From the NCBI RefSeq assembly GCF_004136015.1, contig NZ_CP024866.1, positions 636,327 to 700,326 on the forward strand: a DNA stretch of 64,000 nt, given 5' to 3'. Shown piece after piece: positions 50,101-58,918 of this stretch (within the stretch, counting starts at the first letter, position 1; each line of letters begins with the position of its first letter). Source of the stretch: Pseudomonas sp. ACM7 (GTDB taxonomy: Bacteria > Pseudomonadota > Gammaproteobacteria > Pseudomonadales > Pseudomonadaceae). The position numbers and the translations under genes are program-made. Under the pieces are notes generated by a model that was not told the DNA's origin, ran no database searches, and saw only the letters and a program-made list of their open reading frames with translations.

Positions 50101-51878
50101 TAAGCACCACCGGCCTTGAGTACCGCGAGCAACGCGACCAACAAACTGTCGGAACGCTGCATCGCCACGCCGACCCGGACTTCCGGGCCGACACCCAATT
50201 CGATCAGCCTGTGGGCCAGGCGATTGGCCTGATTGTCGAGCTCGGCGTAAGTCAGCTGCTTCGTGGCAAAGGTCACCGCCAACGCAGTCGGGTTCGCGGC
50301 GACTTGCTGGCTGATCAGCTCATGAATGCACAAGGTCTGCGGGAAGCTTTCGTCAGCGCGATTCCAGTCATGCACGATGCGCTGGTATTCGGCGCTCTCC
50401 AGCAGCGGCAAATCACTGATGCGTTGCTGCGAATCACCGACCATGCCCTGCAGCAAATGCGTCCAGTGCTGCGCCATGCGCGCGATGGTCGCGGCGTCGA
50501 ACAGGTCGTTGGCGTAGGTCAGCGCGGCGTGCAGCTTGCCGCGCTTTTCATTGGTGTTGAGGTCATAAGTATCGAGGGTCAGATCAAACTGGGTGGTGCG
50601 CCCTTCCCACTCGATCACGCCCAGCGCCAGACCGGACGCGGTGCTGACCGTGGAAATGTCCGCGACTTGCGGCTGGTGGTTGTACATCACCTGGAACAGC
50701 GGCGTGTGGCTGAGGCTGCGCTCCAGTTTCAGCGCCTCGACCAGGCGCTCGAACGGCAAATCCTGATGGGCCTGGGCACCGAGGGCGGTTTCCTTGATGG
50801 CGCGCAGCAGGTCGTCGACGCGGGTCTGGCCGTCGAGCTGGGTGCGCAGCACCTGGGTGTTGACGAAGAAGCCGATCAGGCCTTCGATCTCGGCGCGGTT
50901 GCGGTTGGCGATCGGCACGCCGACGCGAATGTCGATCTGCCCGGTGTAACGGTGCAGCAGCGCGTTGAAGGCGCCGAGCAACAGCATGAACAGGGTGATG
51001 TTGTGTTTCTGCGCCGTGGCCCGCAGTTGTTCGGCCAACTGACCGTCGACGGCGAACTCGTAACGGGTGCCGCGATAGCTCGGCATCGCCGGGCGCGGAT
51101 GATCGGCAGGCAGTTCCAGCACCGGGTGCTCGTCGCCCAGTTGCGTCTGCCAGTAGTCGAGTTGACGCGCCTGCTCGCCGGCCTCCAGCCATCGGCGTTG
51201 CCACAACGCGTAGTCGCTGTACTGGATCGGCAATGGCGCGAGTTGCGGTTGTGCGCCCGCTTCAAAGGCGTCGTAGCAGCGGATGAACTCGTCGATCAGC
51301 ACGTTCATCGACCAGCCATCGGAAACGATGTGGTGCAAGGTCAGCAAGAGGACGTGTTCCTGCTCGGCGAGTTTGAGCAAGGTGACGCGCAGCAATGGGC
51401 CGGTTACCAGATCAAACGGCAGCACCGATTGCTGCTCGGCCGCTTGGGCGACTGCTTGCTCGCGTTCAATGACCGGCAACGCGCTGAAATCCACCTGATC
51501 GATGATCAGCGGCGCGCTGGCCGGTACTTGCAGCAACGTGTCGTCGGCCTGGCGCTGGAACACGGTGCGCAGGGTTTCGTGACGTTCAACGAGGCTGGCG
51601 AACGCTTGCTCCAGCGCTGACAGGTTCAAACGTCCGGTCAGACGCACCGCGCCCGGCAGGTTGTATGCGCCGCTGTGCGGGTCCAGCTGCCAGAGAAACC
51701 ACATGCGCTGCTGGGCGTACGACAACGCCTGGCGATCGTCGGCTTCGACGCCGGCAGGAATGGGAAACCGGGCGAAATCAACGCCTTCCTTTTGCAAGGC
51801 CGCAAGGAACATCTGGCGCTTTTCCAGGGGCAACCCGATAAACCGGCGAGCAAGTTTCAAGGAGTCTTCAGCATTCAT
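40890..51878 (-). CDS. pvdI: Pyoverdine NRPS receiving the chain from PvdL (C-A-T-E-C-A-T-C-A-T)
   Basis: 3662 residues, three modules. Approximate order: C 45-480, A 520-960, T ~1051, E 1095-1530, C (DCL) 1555-1985, A 2010-2460, T ~2541, C (LCL) 2595-3030, A 3050-3500, T ~3596. Pockets predict Ala, Lys and Thr, with the first epimerised. The first C domain has the LCL-type start SYAQQRMWFLWQLDPHSG, consistent with accepting the L-diaminobutyrate end of the PvdL product. There is no loading module or terminal TE; the chain passes to the next protein, whose start codon overlaps this stop. A variant iron-starvation box lies 55-77 bases upstream. The symbol is positional: pvdI or pvdJ could be used. 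Confidence 0.92.
44140..47260 (-). other. NRPS module 2: C(DCL)-A(Lys)-T
   Basis: Pocket residues D-G-E-D-H-G-T-V-V, read from FDGFVEQCF, VADLPAAY, VHVGGEAM and NTYGPTEATVV, fit the lysine code known from pyoverdine synthetases. The carrier is GGHSLL and no epimerase follows, so L-Lys is expected. The C domain opens DLYPLSPMQQGMLFH. Confidence 0.75.
47275..51878 (-). other. NRPS module 1: C(LCL)-A(Ala-like)-T-E
   Basis: Pocket residues D-L-W-N-N-A-L-T-Y, read from FDLSVWELF, LINTVPSA, INLAGEPL and DLYGPSEDTTY, resemble the alternative alanine code (DLFNNALTY) with W in third place. A small residue, most likely Ala, is predicted. GGDSI carrier and an E domain (HHLAVDGVSWRVL) give the D form. 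Confidence 0.6.
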
Positions 51879-51932
51879 TTCTTAGCATCCGGATCAGTGG
51901 CGGGAAGCACAAAGGCACGTCGTCCCTATAAA

Positions 51933-51955
51933 ACGAATGCAGACCGGAAAAATTA
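51933..51955 (-). promoter_or_regulatory. Variant iron-starvation box before the NRPS operon
   Basis: On the minus strand TAATT (51955-51951), 15-base spacer, CGT (51935-51933). It differs from the exact boxes elsewhere in sequence and spacing. An overlapping Fur-like stretch AATGAGAACAAGTATCA lies at 51959-51975. Confidence 0.45.
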
Positions 51956-51958
51956 GCG

Positions 51959-51975
51959 AATGAGAACAAGTATCA
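51959..51975. promoter_or_regulatory. Fur-like site upstream of the NRPS operon
   Basis: AATGAGAACAAGTATCA partly matches the Fur consensus. It is weaker than the fpvI and fpvA sites. Confidence 0.3.
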
Positions 51976-52016
51976 GAAAGGAGGGGTATGGCGAGGATAG
52001 TGAGGTGACCCATGAC

Positions 52017-52127
52017 CCCTGTGTGCGAGCTTGCTCGCGATAGGGCCATGACAGGCGACATAGATGTTGACTATCCGGCCGCCATCGTCGGAACGCCGCC
52101 CGGAGCAAGCTCGCTCCCACAGGGGGT
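52017..52127. repeat. REP doublet with variant arm between the thioesterase and NRPS genes
   Basis: The left arm has GTGTGCGAGC in place of GTGGGAGCGAGC. The right arm carries the GCCGCCCGGAGC variant also seen at 25111-25150 and 61893-61930. Confidence 0.8.
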
Positions 52128-52142
52128 GAGTGATGTTCGGGT

Positions 52143-52877
52143 TTAGCTGACCGCCATCAACCCATGCCGCCGATGATGAACGTCCAGCTGATCCTTGATC
52201 ACCCGCAACACCTTGGCTTCGTGCTCGTGGATAAAGAAGTGTCCGCCAGCGAGCATGTCCACCGAAAAGCTACCGTGGGTTTCCTTGCTCCAACCGATCA
52301 ACTGTTCGGTGGTGGCGCGATCAGCCTTGCCGCCGAGCGCGTGAACCGGGCACTTGAGCAAGGGACGCTGCTGCGGCTCGAAGCGCCCGCATAGGAGAAA
52401 GTCCGCACGCAGGACCGGCAGCGTCAGGCTCATCAGCTCTTCGTTGGCCAGCACCTCTTCACTGGTGCCGTTGAGGGTGCGCAATTGTTCGATCAGTTCG
52501 GCATCGGTTTTGGGCTCGGCGAAACCCCGATCGTAGTCGGCACGCAGGGTCGGTGCGGCGGTGCCCGAAGCGAACAGCGCCACCGGTTCCGGGCAGCCGA
52601 GCGAGCGAAACGCATGGGCCATCTCACAGGCGAGCAACGCGCCAAGGCTATGGCCAAACAGCGCATACGGCGCCTTGAGCGTGGCTTTTTGTTCTTGCGC
52701 CAGTTGCAGCGCCAAGCGTCGCATGTCGGTGTGCAAGGGTTCGCCAAACCGGGCGCCACGCCCCGGAAGTTCCACGGGTTGCAGCTTGAGCCACTCCGGC
52801 AGTTTGCGTCGCCAGCGGCTATAGACCATGGCACTCGCGCCCGAATAGGGCAGGCAGAGCAATGTCAGCTGGGTCAC
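52143..52877 (-). CDS. pvdG: Type II thioesterase of the pyoverdine NRPS (PvdG-like)
   Basis: 244 residues of the GrsT/RifR thioesterase family: LCLPYSGASAMVYSRWR near the start, PVELPGRGARFGEP, the nucleophile in FGHSLGALLA (about residue 95) and the catalytic histidine in LAGGHFFIHEH. Such enzymes clear misprimed carrier proteins. It begins with GTG at 52877 behind GAGGTAAACCCG. It precedes the NRPS operon on the same strand with a REP doublet between, and has its own TAATT-N16-CGT box. In P. aeruginosa, pvdG sits with pvdL and pvdS instead, so its position here may indicate a different linkage. Confidence 0.82.
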   Translation of the reverse strand: MTQLTLLCLPYSGASAMVYSRWRRKLPEWLKLQPVELPGRGARFGEPLHTDMRRLALQLAQEQKATLKAPYALFGHSLGALLACEMAHAFRSLGCPEPVALFASGTAAPTLRADYDRGFAEPKTDAELIEQLRTLNGTSEEVLANEELMSLTLPVLRADFLLCGRFEPQQRPLLKCPVHALGGKADRATTEQLIGWSKETHGSFSVDMLAGGHFFIHEHEAKVLRVIKDQLDVHHRRHGLMAVS

Positions 52878-52910
52878 CGGGTTTACCTCGAAAAGTTGTC
52901 TGTTAAGAGA

Positions 52911-52934
52911 ACGGATGAGGTCGGTCTTGAATTA
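52911..52934 (-). promoter_or_regulatory. Variant iron-starvation box before the thioesterase gene
   Basis: On the minus strand TAATT (52934-52930), 16-base spacer, CGT (52913-52911), about 35 bases before the GTG start. Only the fourth base of TAAAT differs. Confidence 0.6.
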
Positions 52935-52946
52935 GTCGAAGATCCA

Positions 52947-53040
52947 AATGTGGGAGCGGGCTTGCTCGCGAATGCGGTGTGTCAGTCAACGTTGATGTTG
53001 TTTGACCCACCGCATTCGCGAGCAAGCCCGCTCCCACATT
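52947..53040. repeat. REP doublet between the thioesterase and MFS genes
   Basis: AATGTGGGAGCGGGCTTGCT and its complement form long 33-base arms that also include the flanking CACCGCATT, around a ~28-base centre. Confidence 0.9.
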
Positions 53041-53046
53041 TATTCA

Positions 53047-54219
53047 TCATTTCAAGTGGCGGAAGCTTTGCACCGCCGATCCGAGGACCACGGCACCAGC
53101 CGCAATCGCCACCCAGAACCCGCTACGCGCTCCAAATGCATCCACCAGCCACCCGGAACTGGCCGCACCAATCGCCACACCAATGCTCAACCCGGTCACC
53201 AGCCAGGTCAGGCCTTCAGTGAGTTTGGCCGGCGGCACGATGCGCTCCACCAACGCCATCGCCACAATCAGCGTCGGCGCAAAGAACAACCCGGCGACGA
53301 ACACCGCCAGCGACAGCCCGAGAATGTTCGTTGCCAGCAGCAACGGCAGCGTGGTCACCGCCGTCGCCACCCCGCCGTACAGGAACAGTTGCGGCAACGG
53401 CAGTTTCGAGCGCAACGCCCCGAACGCCAAACCGGCCAGGCACGAACCGATGGCATACACCGACAACACAATGCTCGCCGCCGCCGGCTGGCCCTGCTGC
53501 TGGGCGAACGCCACGCTGACCACATCCACCACGCCGACGATGGTGCCCATGGCGACCATCAACAGCATCAGTAACTGAATCTCGCTGGAACGAATGATCG
53601 AGGCCTGATGATGGTCTTCATGAGGATGAATCGCCGGCTCGGTGTCACGTTGCAGCACAAACGCCGTCACCCCGATCGCCAGCATCAGCAACGCCGCCAA
53701 CGGCCCGGCCTCGGGGAATGCCACCACGCACAACCCCACTGACAGTGGCGGCCCGACAATAAAACAGACCTCGTCCAGCACTGACTCCAGCGCATAAGCG
53801 GTTTGCAGCGCTGGCTGGCCGCGATACACCTCGGTCCAGCGCGCCCGCACCATCGCCGACATGCTCGGCATGCAACCGGCTAACGCTGCGAACACAAATA
53901 ACGTCCACTGCGGCGCCTGCAAGCGAGTGCAAAGCAACACCAGCAACAACGCCCCGCCACCGATCAGTGCCGACACCGGCAAGATCCGACGCTGCCCGAA
54001 ACGGTCCACCAGCCGCGAAACCTGCGGCGCACAAAACGCCGTGGCCAGGGCAAACGTCGCCGTCACGGCGCCGGCCAGTCCATAGCCACCCTGCAATTGC
54101 GAGAGCATGGTGATCAGGCCGATGCCGGTCATGGAAATCGGCATGCGCGCGATCATCCCGGCCAGCACAAAAGCGCTGCTGCCTGGGGCTTTGAACAGTT
54201 CGCGGTAGGGGTTTGCCAT
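53047..54219 (-). CDS. MFS transporter
   Basis: 390 residues with about twelve hydrophobic segments and the MFS loop motif RLVDRFGQRRILPVSA between helices 2 and 3. A central charged loop contains HPHEDHHQ. Substrate is unknown; sugar-efflux and drug-efflux families share this form. The ATG at 54219 is preferred to the upstream in-frame start because the hydrophobic core begins just after it. It lies beside the pyoverdine genes but has no PvdS box, so membership in the regulon is doubtful. Confidence 0.85.
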   Translation of the reverse strand: MANPYRELFKAPGSSAFVLAGMIARMPISMTGIGLITMLSQLQGGYGLAGAVTATFALATAFCAPQVSRLVDRFGQRRILPVSALIGGGALLLVLLCTRLQAPQWTLFVFAALAGCMPSMSAMVRARWTEVYRGQPALQTAYALESVLDEVCFIVGPPLSVGLCVVAFPEAGPLAALLMLAIGVTAFVLQRDTEPAIHPHEDHHQASIIRSSEIQLLMLLMVAMGTIVGVVDVVSVAFAQQQGQPAAASIVLSVYAIGSCLAGLAFGALRSKLPLPQLFLYGGVATAVTTLPLLLATNILGLSLAVFVAGLFFAPTLIVAMALVERIVPPAKLTEGLTWLVTGLSIGVAIGAASSGWLVDAFGARSGFWVAIAAGAVVLGSAVQSFRHLK

Positions 54220-54302
54220 GGTTCGGGGTCTCAACAAGGGCCTGCAAGTTGCCATAAACGCTGACAGAGGGGATAGCGGCTAATTGTTGGTTGAATGTGA
54301 AG

Positions 54303-54406
54303 GCCCCTTCGCGAGCAAGCCCGCTCCCACATGGGTTCTCGGCCATGCATAAAATTTGTGTACACCAAAAATCTATTGTGGGAGCGGGCTTGCTCGCGAA
54401 GGGGCC
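54303..54406. repeat. REP doublet between the divergent MFS and GH15 genes
   Basis: CCCCTTCGCGAGCAAGCCCG and its inverted copy with a ~50-base spacer. Confidence 0.9.
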
Positions 54407-54554
54407 CGCAGAGACGACCCCCTTTTCCGCCAAATGAACTCTCTACCGCTCAAACCAGTCAGCTAGTTAAGCCCTTTACTCGAGGCCTTAATCCTCATGC
54501 AGATTTCCCTCGCCCAACAAGTAGCCCTGAGCCTTTATCCGGAGTTTCACGGCA

Positions 54555-56381
54555 ATGGCTGATCATCATCCCGAACGACAAAGCGCTATCGATGCCCACG
54601 GCATCATCGGCGACATGCGCAGCGCGGCACTGGTCAATGACAAGGGCAGCGTGGATTTTTTCTGCTGGCCGGAATTCGACAGTCCGTCGATCTTCTGCTC
54701 GCTGCTGGACACGCCCGAGGCCGGGATTTTCCAACTGTCACCGGATTTACCCGACGCTCGCCGCGAGCAGATTTACCTGCCTGACACCAATGTGCTGCAA
54801 ACCCGTTGGCTCAGCGACCGCGCAGTCGTCGAAGTCACCGACCTGCTGCCCATCGGCGACAGCGAAGATGCCACGCCGGTGCTGATGCGCCGGGTTCGTG
54901 TAGTCAGCGGCCAGGCAACGTTTCACATGCGCTGCGCCGTGCGCCATGACTACGCTCGCGCCAAGACCCGCGCACGCATGGATGAAAAGGACGTGACCTT
55001 CGAGGCCGCCAATCAGCCGTCCCTGCGCCTGTCTTCGGACCAGGTTCTACGTATCGACGGCCATGCGGCAGTCGCCGAATTCACCCTCGAACAGGACCAG
55101 AGCGCCGAATTCATGCTTGGCGGTATCGACGATCCGCGATTCAAGGAAGGCGCCGCCACCATCTGCCTGGAACGGACCCTGAAGTTCTGGCGCGACTGGA
55201 TCGGCCAATCCAACTATCGCGGCCGCTGGCGGGAGATGGTCAATCGCTCGGCCCTGGCGTTGAAGCTGCTGACCTCGCGCAAACACGGCGCGATCCTCGC
55301 CGCCGCCACGTTCGGCCTGCCGGAAACGCCTGGCGGCGTGCGCAACTGGGACTACCGCTACACGTGGATCCGCGACGCCTCGTTCACCGTCTATGCGTTC
55401 ATGCGCCTGGGCTTCGTTCAGGAAGCCAATGATTACATGCGCTGGTTGCGCGGGCGGGTCAGCGATTGCCACGGAAAACCGATGAAACTGAACATCCTCT
55501 ATGCCATCGATGGCCGCCAGGAATTGCCGGAAACCGAACTCTCGCACCTCTCCGGTCATGGCGACGCGACACCGGTACGGATCGGCAATCAGGCTTACGA
55601 CCAGGTCCAACTCGACATCTTCGGCGAACTGATGGACGCGGTGTACCTGGTCAACAAATACGGTGACGCCATCTCCCATGAAGGCTGGAAACACGCTGTG
55701 GAGGTGGTCGATCAGGTCTGTGAAACCTGGGAGCAAAAGGACGTCGGCATCTGGGAAATGCGCGGCGAGCAGCATCACTTCCTGCACTCGCGGCTGATGT
55801 GCTGGGTCGCACTGGACCGGGCCATTCGCCTCGCCTCAAAACGCTCACTGCCCGCCCCGTTCGCCCGCTGGGACCAGACCCGACAGGCGATCTACGCTGA
55901 CATCTGGGAAAACTTCTGGAACGAAGAACGCGGGCACTTCGTCCAGTACATCGGCGGTACCGCGCTGGATGGCTCGATGCTGCTGATGCCGCTGGTGCGC
56001 TTCGTCAGCGCCAAAGACCCGCGCTGGCTCGCGACCCTCGACGCCATCGAAAAGAACCTGGTACGCGACGGCATGGTTTACCGCTATCGCAATGACGACA
56101 CCCGAATCGACGGCCTCGACGGCACCGAAGGCGCCTTCGCCGCGTGCTCATTCTGGTACGTCGAATGCCTGGCCCGCGCCGGCCGGGTGGAAAAGGCGCA
56201 TCTGGAATTTGAACAGTTGCTGAGGTACGCCAACCCACTGGGGTTGTACGCCGAAGAGTTCGACAGCCATGCGCGGCATCTGGGGAATACGCCGCAAGCG
56301 CTGACGCATTTGGCACTGATCAGTGCGGCCAGTTTCCTGGATCGGAAATTGAGTGGGGAGAAGAGTTTCTGGCAGCCGTGA
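54555..56381 (+). CDS. Glycoside hydrolase family 15 protein (glucoamylase/trehalase-like)
   Basis: 608 residues. The N-terminal beta-sandwich (about 1-220, IIGDMRSAALVNDKGSVDFFCWP) is followed by the (alpha/alpha)6 barrel (about 230-600) with GVRNWDYRYTWIRDASFT and GTEGAFAACSFWYVECL typical of bacterial GH15. No signal peptide is seen, so it acts in the cytoplasm on an alpha-glucan or trehalose-type substrate. The ATG follows GGAG. Divergent from the MFS gene. No partner glucan genes are visible. Confidence 0.9.
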   Translation: MADHHPERQSAIDAHGIIGDMRSAALVNDKGSVDFFCWPEFDSPSIFCSLLDTPEAGIFQLSPDLPDARREQIYLPDTNVLQTRWLSDRAVVEVTDLLPIGDSEDATPVLMRRVRVVSGQATFHMRCAVRHDYARAKTRARMDEKDVTFEAANQPSLRLSSDQVLRIDGHAAVAEFTLEQDQSAEFMLGGIDDPRFKEGAATICLERTLKFWRDWIGQSNYRGRWREMVNRSALALKLLTSRKHGAILAAATFGLPETPGGVRNWDYRYTWIRDASFTVYAFMRLGFVQEANDYMRWLRGRVSDCHGKPMKLNILYAIDGRQELPETELSHLSGHGDATPVRIGNQAYDQVQLDIFGELMDAVYLVNKYGDAISHEGWKHAVEVVDQVCETWEQKDVGIWEMRGEQHHFLHSRLMCWVALDRAIRLASKRSLPAPFARWDQTRQAIYADIWENFWNEERGHFVQYIGGTALDGSMLLMPLVRFVSAKDPRWLATLDAIEKNLVRDGMVYRYRNDDTRIDGLDGTEGAFAACSFWYVECLARAGRVEKAHLEFEQLLRYANPLGLYAEEFDSHARHLGNTPQALTHLALISAASFLDRKLSGEKSFWQP

Positions 56382-56549
56382 GAGCACCTCGCCACAGGTT
56401 TGTGTAGCCCGAAGTCCTGCACTGCTTAAACAAAACCTGCATCCACCGCCGGAAAATCCTTTGTTGCCAGCCGTTACATCCATCCCTACCATCCACCGTC
56501 AACGGGTACAGCGGAGCTGTCCAACAAAACCCGAATTCAAGGAACCAGA

Positions 56550-56939
56550 ATGACCCAGCGCATCCACCGCAGCATCGACGCCCCACTCCGGTCAGGTCTG
56601 AACCGGGATGAATTGTGGGAAGGCCAGGACAAGGGCCTGATCAAATGCTGGGAGATCGGCCGCCAACGCGCCGCCCGTTTCCCCGAACTCGCCCAACGCT
56701 GCCTTGCCGGCGAACTTCCGGTGCTGGGCTGGAAAGGTGGCGTCAGCCGCAGCCTGAAGAAACTCGAAAAATACGGATCCCTCAAGTACCTCGCTCAGTG
56801 GCAAGGGTTACGCGGGGAAGATCTGGATGTTGATTTGGGTGAAGAACGGGCGTTGACCTGTTCGCGGACCAACATGGTGGTGACGTTTACGCCGGATCGG
56901 TCGAAGTACTTCAATCAAGTGGCGGAAGTGGAAGTCTAG
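56550..56939 (+). CDS. Hypothetical protein, 129 residues
   Basis: Starts at ATG 56550 behind AAGGAACCAG. Basic and hydrophilic, with no signal peptide or membrane helix. Notable segments are RDELWEGQDKGLIKCWEIGRQ and KKLEKYGSLKYLAQW. I do not recognise a family. Codon use resembles its neighbours, and the good ribosome site makes it a real gene. It lies between the GH15 and hydrolase genes on the same strand, 34 bases before the latter. Confidence 0.7.
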   Translation: MTQRIHRSIDAPLRSGLNRDELWEGQDKGLIKCWEIGRQRAARFPELAQRCLAGELPVLGWKGGVSRSLKKLEKYGSLKYLAQWQGLRGEDLDVDLGEERALTCSRTNMVVTFTPDRSKYFNQVAEVEV

Positions 56940-56973
56940 GAATTAGGCAAATACAACCTCTCTGGAGTATCGA

Positions 56974-57876
56974 ATGAACAATGAAGCGCTGATCCACTTC
57001 ACCCAAACTCCAGGTTTGTCGCTCGCCTATGAAGAACACGGCCCCACCACCGGCGAAGCCGTCATCCTCCTCCACGGCTTCCCCTACTCCCCCCGCGCCT
57101 ACGACGAAATCGCCCCGACCCTCGCCGCCAAGGGCTACCGCGTCATCGTCCCGTACCTGCGCGGTTACGGCCCGACCCGTTTCAACCACCCCGACACCCT
57201 GCGCTCCGGACAACAAGCCGCCCTCGCTCAGGATTTGCTGGAGCTGATGGATGCGCTGGCGATTAAACAAGCTGCCCTGTGCGGCTACGACTGGGGCGGT
57301 CGGGCGGCGTGCATCGTGGCGGCGCTATGGCCCGAGCGGGTTCGTTGCCTGGTGACCGGCGACGGTTACAACCTTCAGGACATTCCCCATTCCACCGAAC
57401 CGTTGGACCCGGAAACCGAGCACCGCCTCTGGTATCAGTACTACTTCCACACGCCACGCGGCGTCGAAGGCCTGACGAAAAATCGCCGGGCCTTGTGCGA
57501 ACTGCTCTGGAAGTTGTGGTCACCCACCTGGACCAAAGGCCCTGAGTTGTATCCGTCAAGTGCACCGGCCTTCGATAATCCGGATTTCGTCGAGGTGGTG
57601 ATTCACTCCTACCGCCACCGGTTCATGTACGCGCCCGGCGACCCGGCGCTGGAGTGGATCGAAGAAGCGCTGACCCGACAGCCGCCGATCAGCGTACCGA
57701 CGATTTCCCTGTGCGGTGCCGACGATGGCGTCGGACCGACACCGGAGATAGACGAAGACATCACCCATTTCACCGGGTGTTATGAGCGGCGAGTGTTGGC
57801 GGGCGTCGGGCATAACATTCCCGAAGAAGCGCCCGAGGCAACGCTCAGAGCGTTACTGGATCTGCTGGAGGGCTGA
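56974..57876 (+). CDS. Alpha/beta hydrolase (haloalkane dehalogenase/epoxide hydrolase-like)
   Basis: 300 residues. HGFPYSPRAYDEIAPTL with the HG oxyanion loop, LRGYGPTRF, and the nucleophile elbow GYDWGGRAA with aspartate (about residue 106) in place of serine point to the epoxide hydrolase/dehalogenase branch. The catalytic histidine is likely in GVGHNIPEEAPE near the C-terminus. Substrate unknown. It converges with the GlxA-type regulator gene, overlapping it by 32 bases. Confidence 0.85.
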   Translation: MNNEALIHFTQTPGLSLAYEEHGPTTGEAVILLHGFPYSPRAYDEIAPTLAAKGYRVIVPYLRGYGPTRFNHPDTLRSGQQAALAQDLLELMDALAIKQAALCGYDWGGRAACIVAALWPERVRCLVTGDGYNLQDIPHSTEPLDPETEHRLWYQYYFHTPRGVEGLTKNRRALCELLWKLWSPTWTKGPELYPSSAPAFDNPDFVEVVIHSYRHRFMYAPGDPALEWIEEALTRQPPISVPTISLCGADDGVGPTPEIDEDITHFTGCYERRVLAGVGHNIPEEAPEATLRALLDLLEG

Positions 57877-58828
57877 CGCTGAAACGCTCGCGATAGGCCT
57901 GCGGGGTCACGCCCATGGCCCGCAGAAAGCTGCGTCGAAGCGTCTCTTCGCTGCCGAAACCGCATTGCACCGCCACCCGTTTGATCGGCACGCCGGTATC
58001 GCTGAGCAAACGTCGGGCGGTCTCGACCCGAATCAGTTCGATGGCCCGGGCCGGAGTCTGGCCGGTGTCAGCGCGGTAATGGCGGACGAAGCTGCGTTCG
58101 CTCATGCCGGCCTGCAAGGCCAGGGTCGGGATGCCCAAGTCCTTGGTGAGGTTTTCACTGATCCAGGCATGAAGTTCGTCGAAACGGTTGCCTTCCTTTT
58201 GCAAAGAAAGGGTGACGCTGAACTGCGACTGGCCGCCGGGGCGTTTCAGGAACACTACCAGTTGCCGCGCGACTTCCAGGGCCATCGTGCGGCCAAGATC
58301 TTCTTCGACCATGGCCAGCGCAAGGTCGATGCCAGCGGTGACCCCGGCCGAGGTCCAGACCGGGCCGTCATTGATGAAAATCGGATTGGGCTCAACCTGC
58401 AGCCGCGGATGCTGCTGCGCCAACTGCTCGCAACGAGTCCAGTGAGTGACCACCCGCCGGCCATCGAGCCAGCCGCTGGCCGCCAGCAAAAATGCCCCGG
58501 TGCACACCGACGATACTCGCCGACACCCCGTCGCGTGTTCACGTACCCACGCCACCAGCGGTTCGTCTTGCGCCGCGTCGTAAACGCCCCAGCCACCGGC
58601 AATGATCAAGGTGTCACTACCCTCTTCAGGCAACGGCTCGGCCAACAGCGCCAGCCCCGCCGACGACATCACCGCCCCGCCACCGCTGGCAATCACCGAC
58701 GGCGCATAAGGTGGCGGAAAACCTTGCTGGCGGGAAATATCGTTGGCCGAGGCGAACACCTGCAATGGCCCGGTGACGTCGAGCAGTTGCACATTGGCAA
58801 AGGCGAGCACGTGAATGGTTTTCGGCAT
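57845..58828 (-). CDS. GlxA-family transcriptional regulator (DJ-1/PfpI plus AraC HTH)
   Basis: 327 residues. The N-terminal half (about 1-190) is a class I glutamine amidotransferase-like domain with VSSVCTGAFLLAASG. The C-terminal half carries two AraC-type helix-turn-helix units (IPTLALQAGMSERSFVRHYRADTG and IKRVAVQCGFGSEETLRRSF). Such proteins are transcription activators, often of the gene divergent to them, which here encodes an isonitrile hydratase of the same DJ-1 superfamily. I chose ATG 58828 (MPKTIHVLAFANV). Confidence 0.9.
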   Translation of the reverse strand: MPKTIHVLAFANVQLLDVTGPLQVFASANDISRQQGFPPPYAPSVIASGGGAVMSSAGLALLAEPLPEEGSDTLIIAGGWGVYDAAQDEPLVAWVREHATGCRRVSSVCTGAFLLAASGWLDGRRVVTHWTRCEQLAQQHPRLQVEPNPIFINDGPVWTSAGVTAGIDLALAMVEEDLGRTMALEVARQLVVFLKRPGGQSQFSVTLSLQKEGNRFDELHAWISENLTKDLGIPTLALQAGMSERSFVRHYRADTGQTPARAIELIRVETARRLLSDTGVPIKRVAVQCGFGSEETLRRSFLRAMGVTPQAYRERFSVSPPADPVTL

Positions 58829-58918
58829 GATTGGCGTAATTCGTGGGGTTATTGGCGTATACGCCAAATCCTACGAGCCTAAAGTGAAGTCGTCCACCCA
58901 CTTCATGAGAAAAATGCC

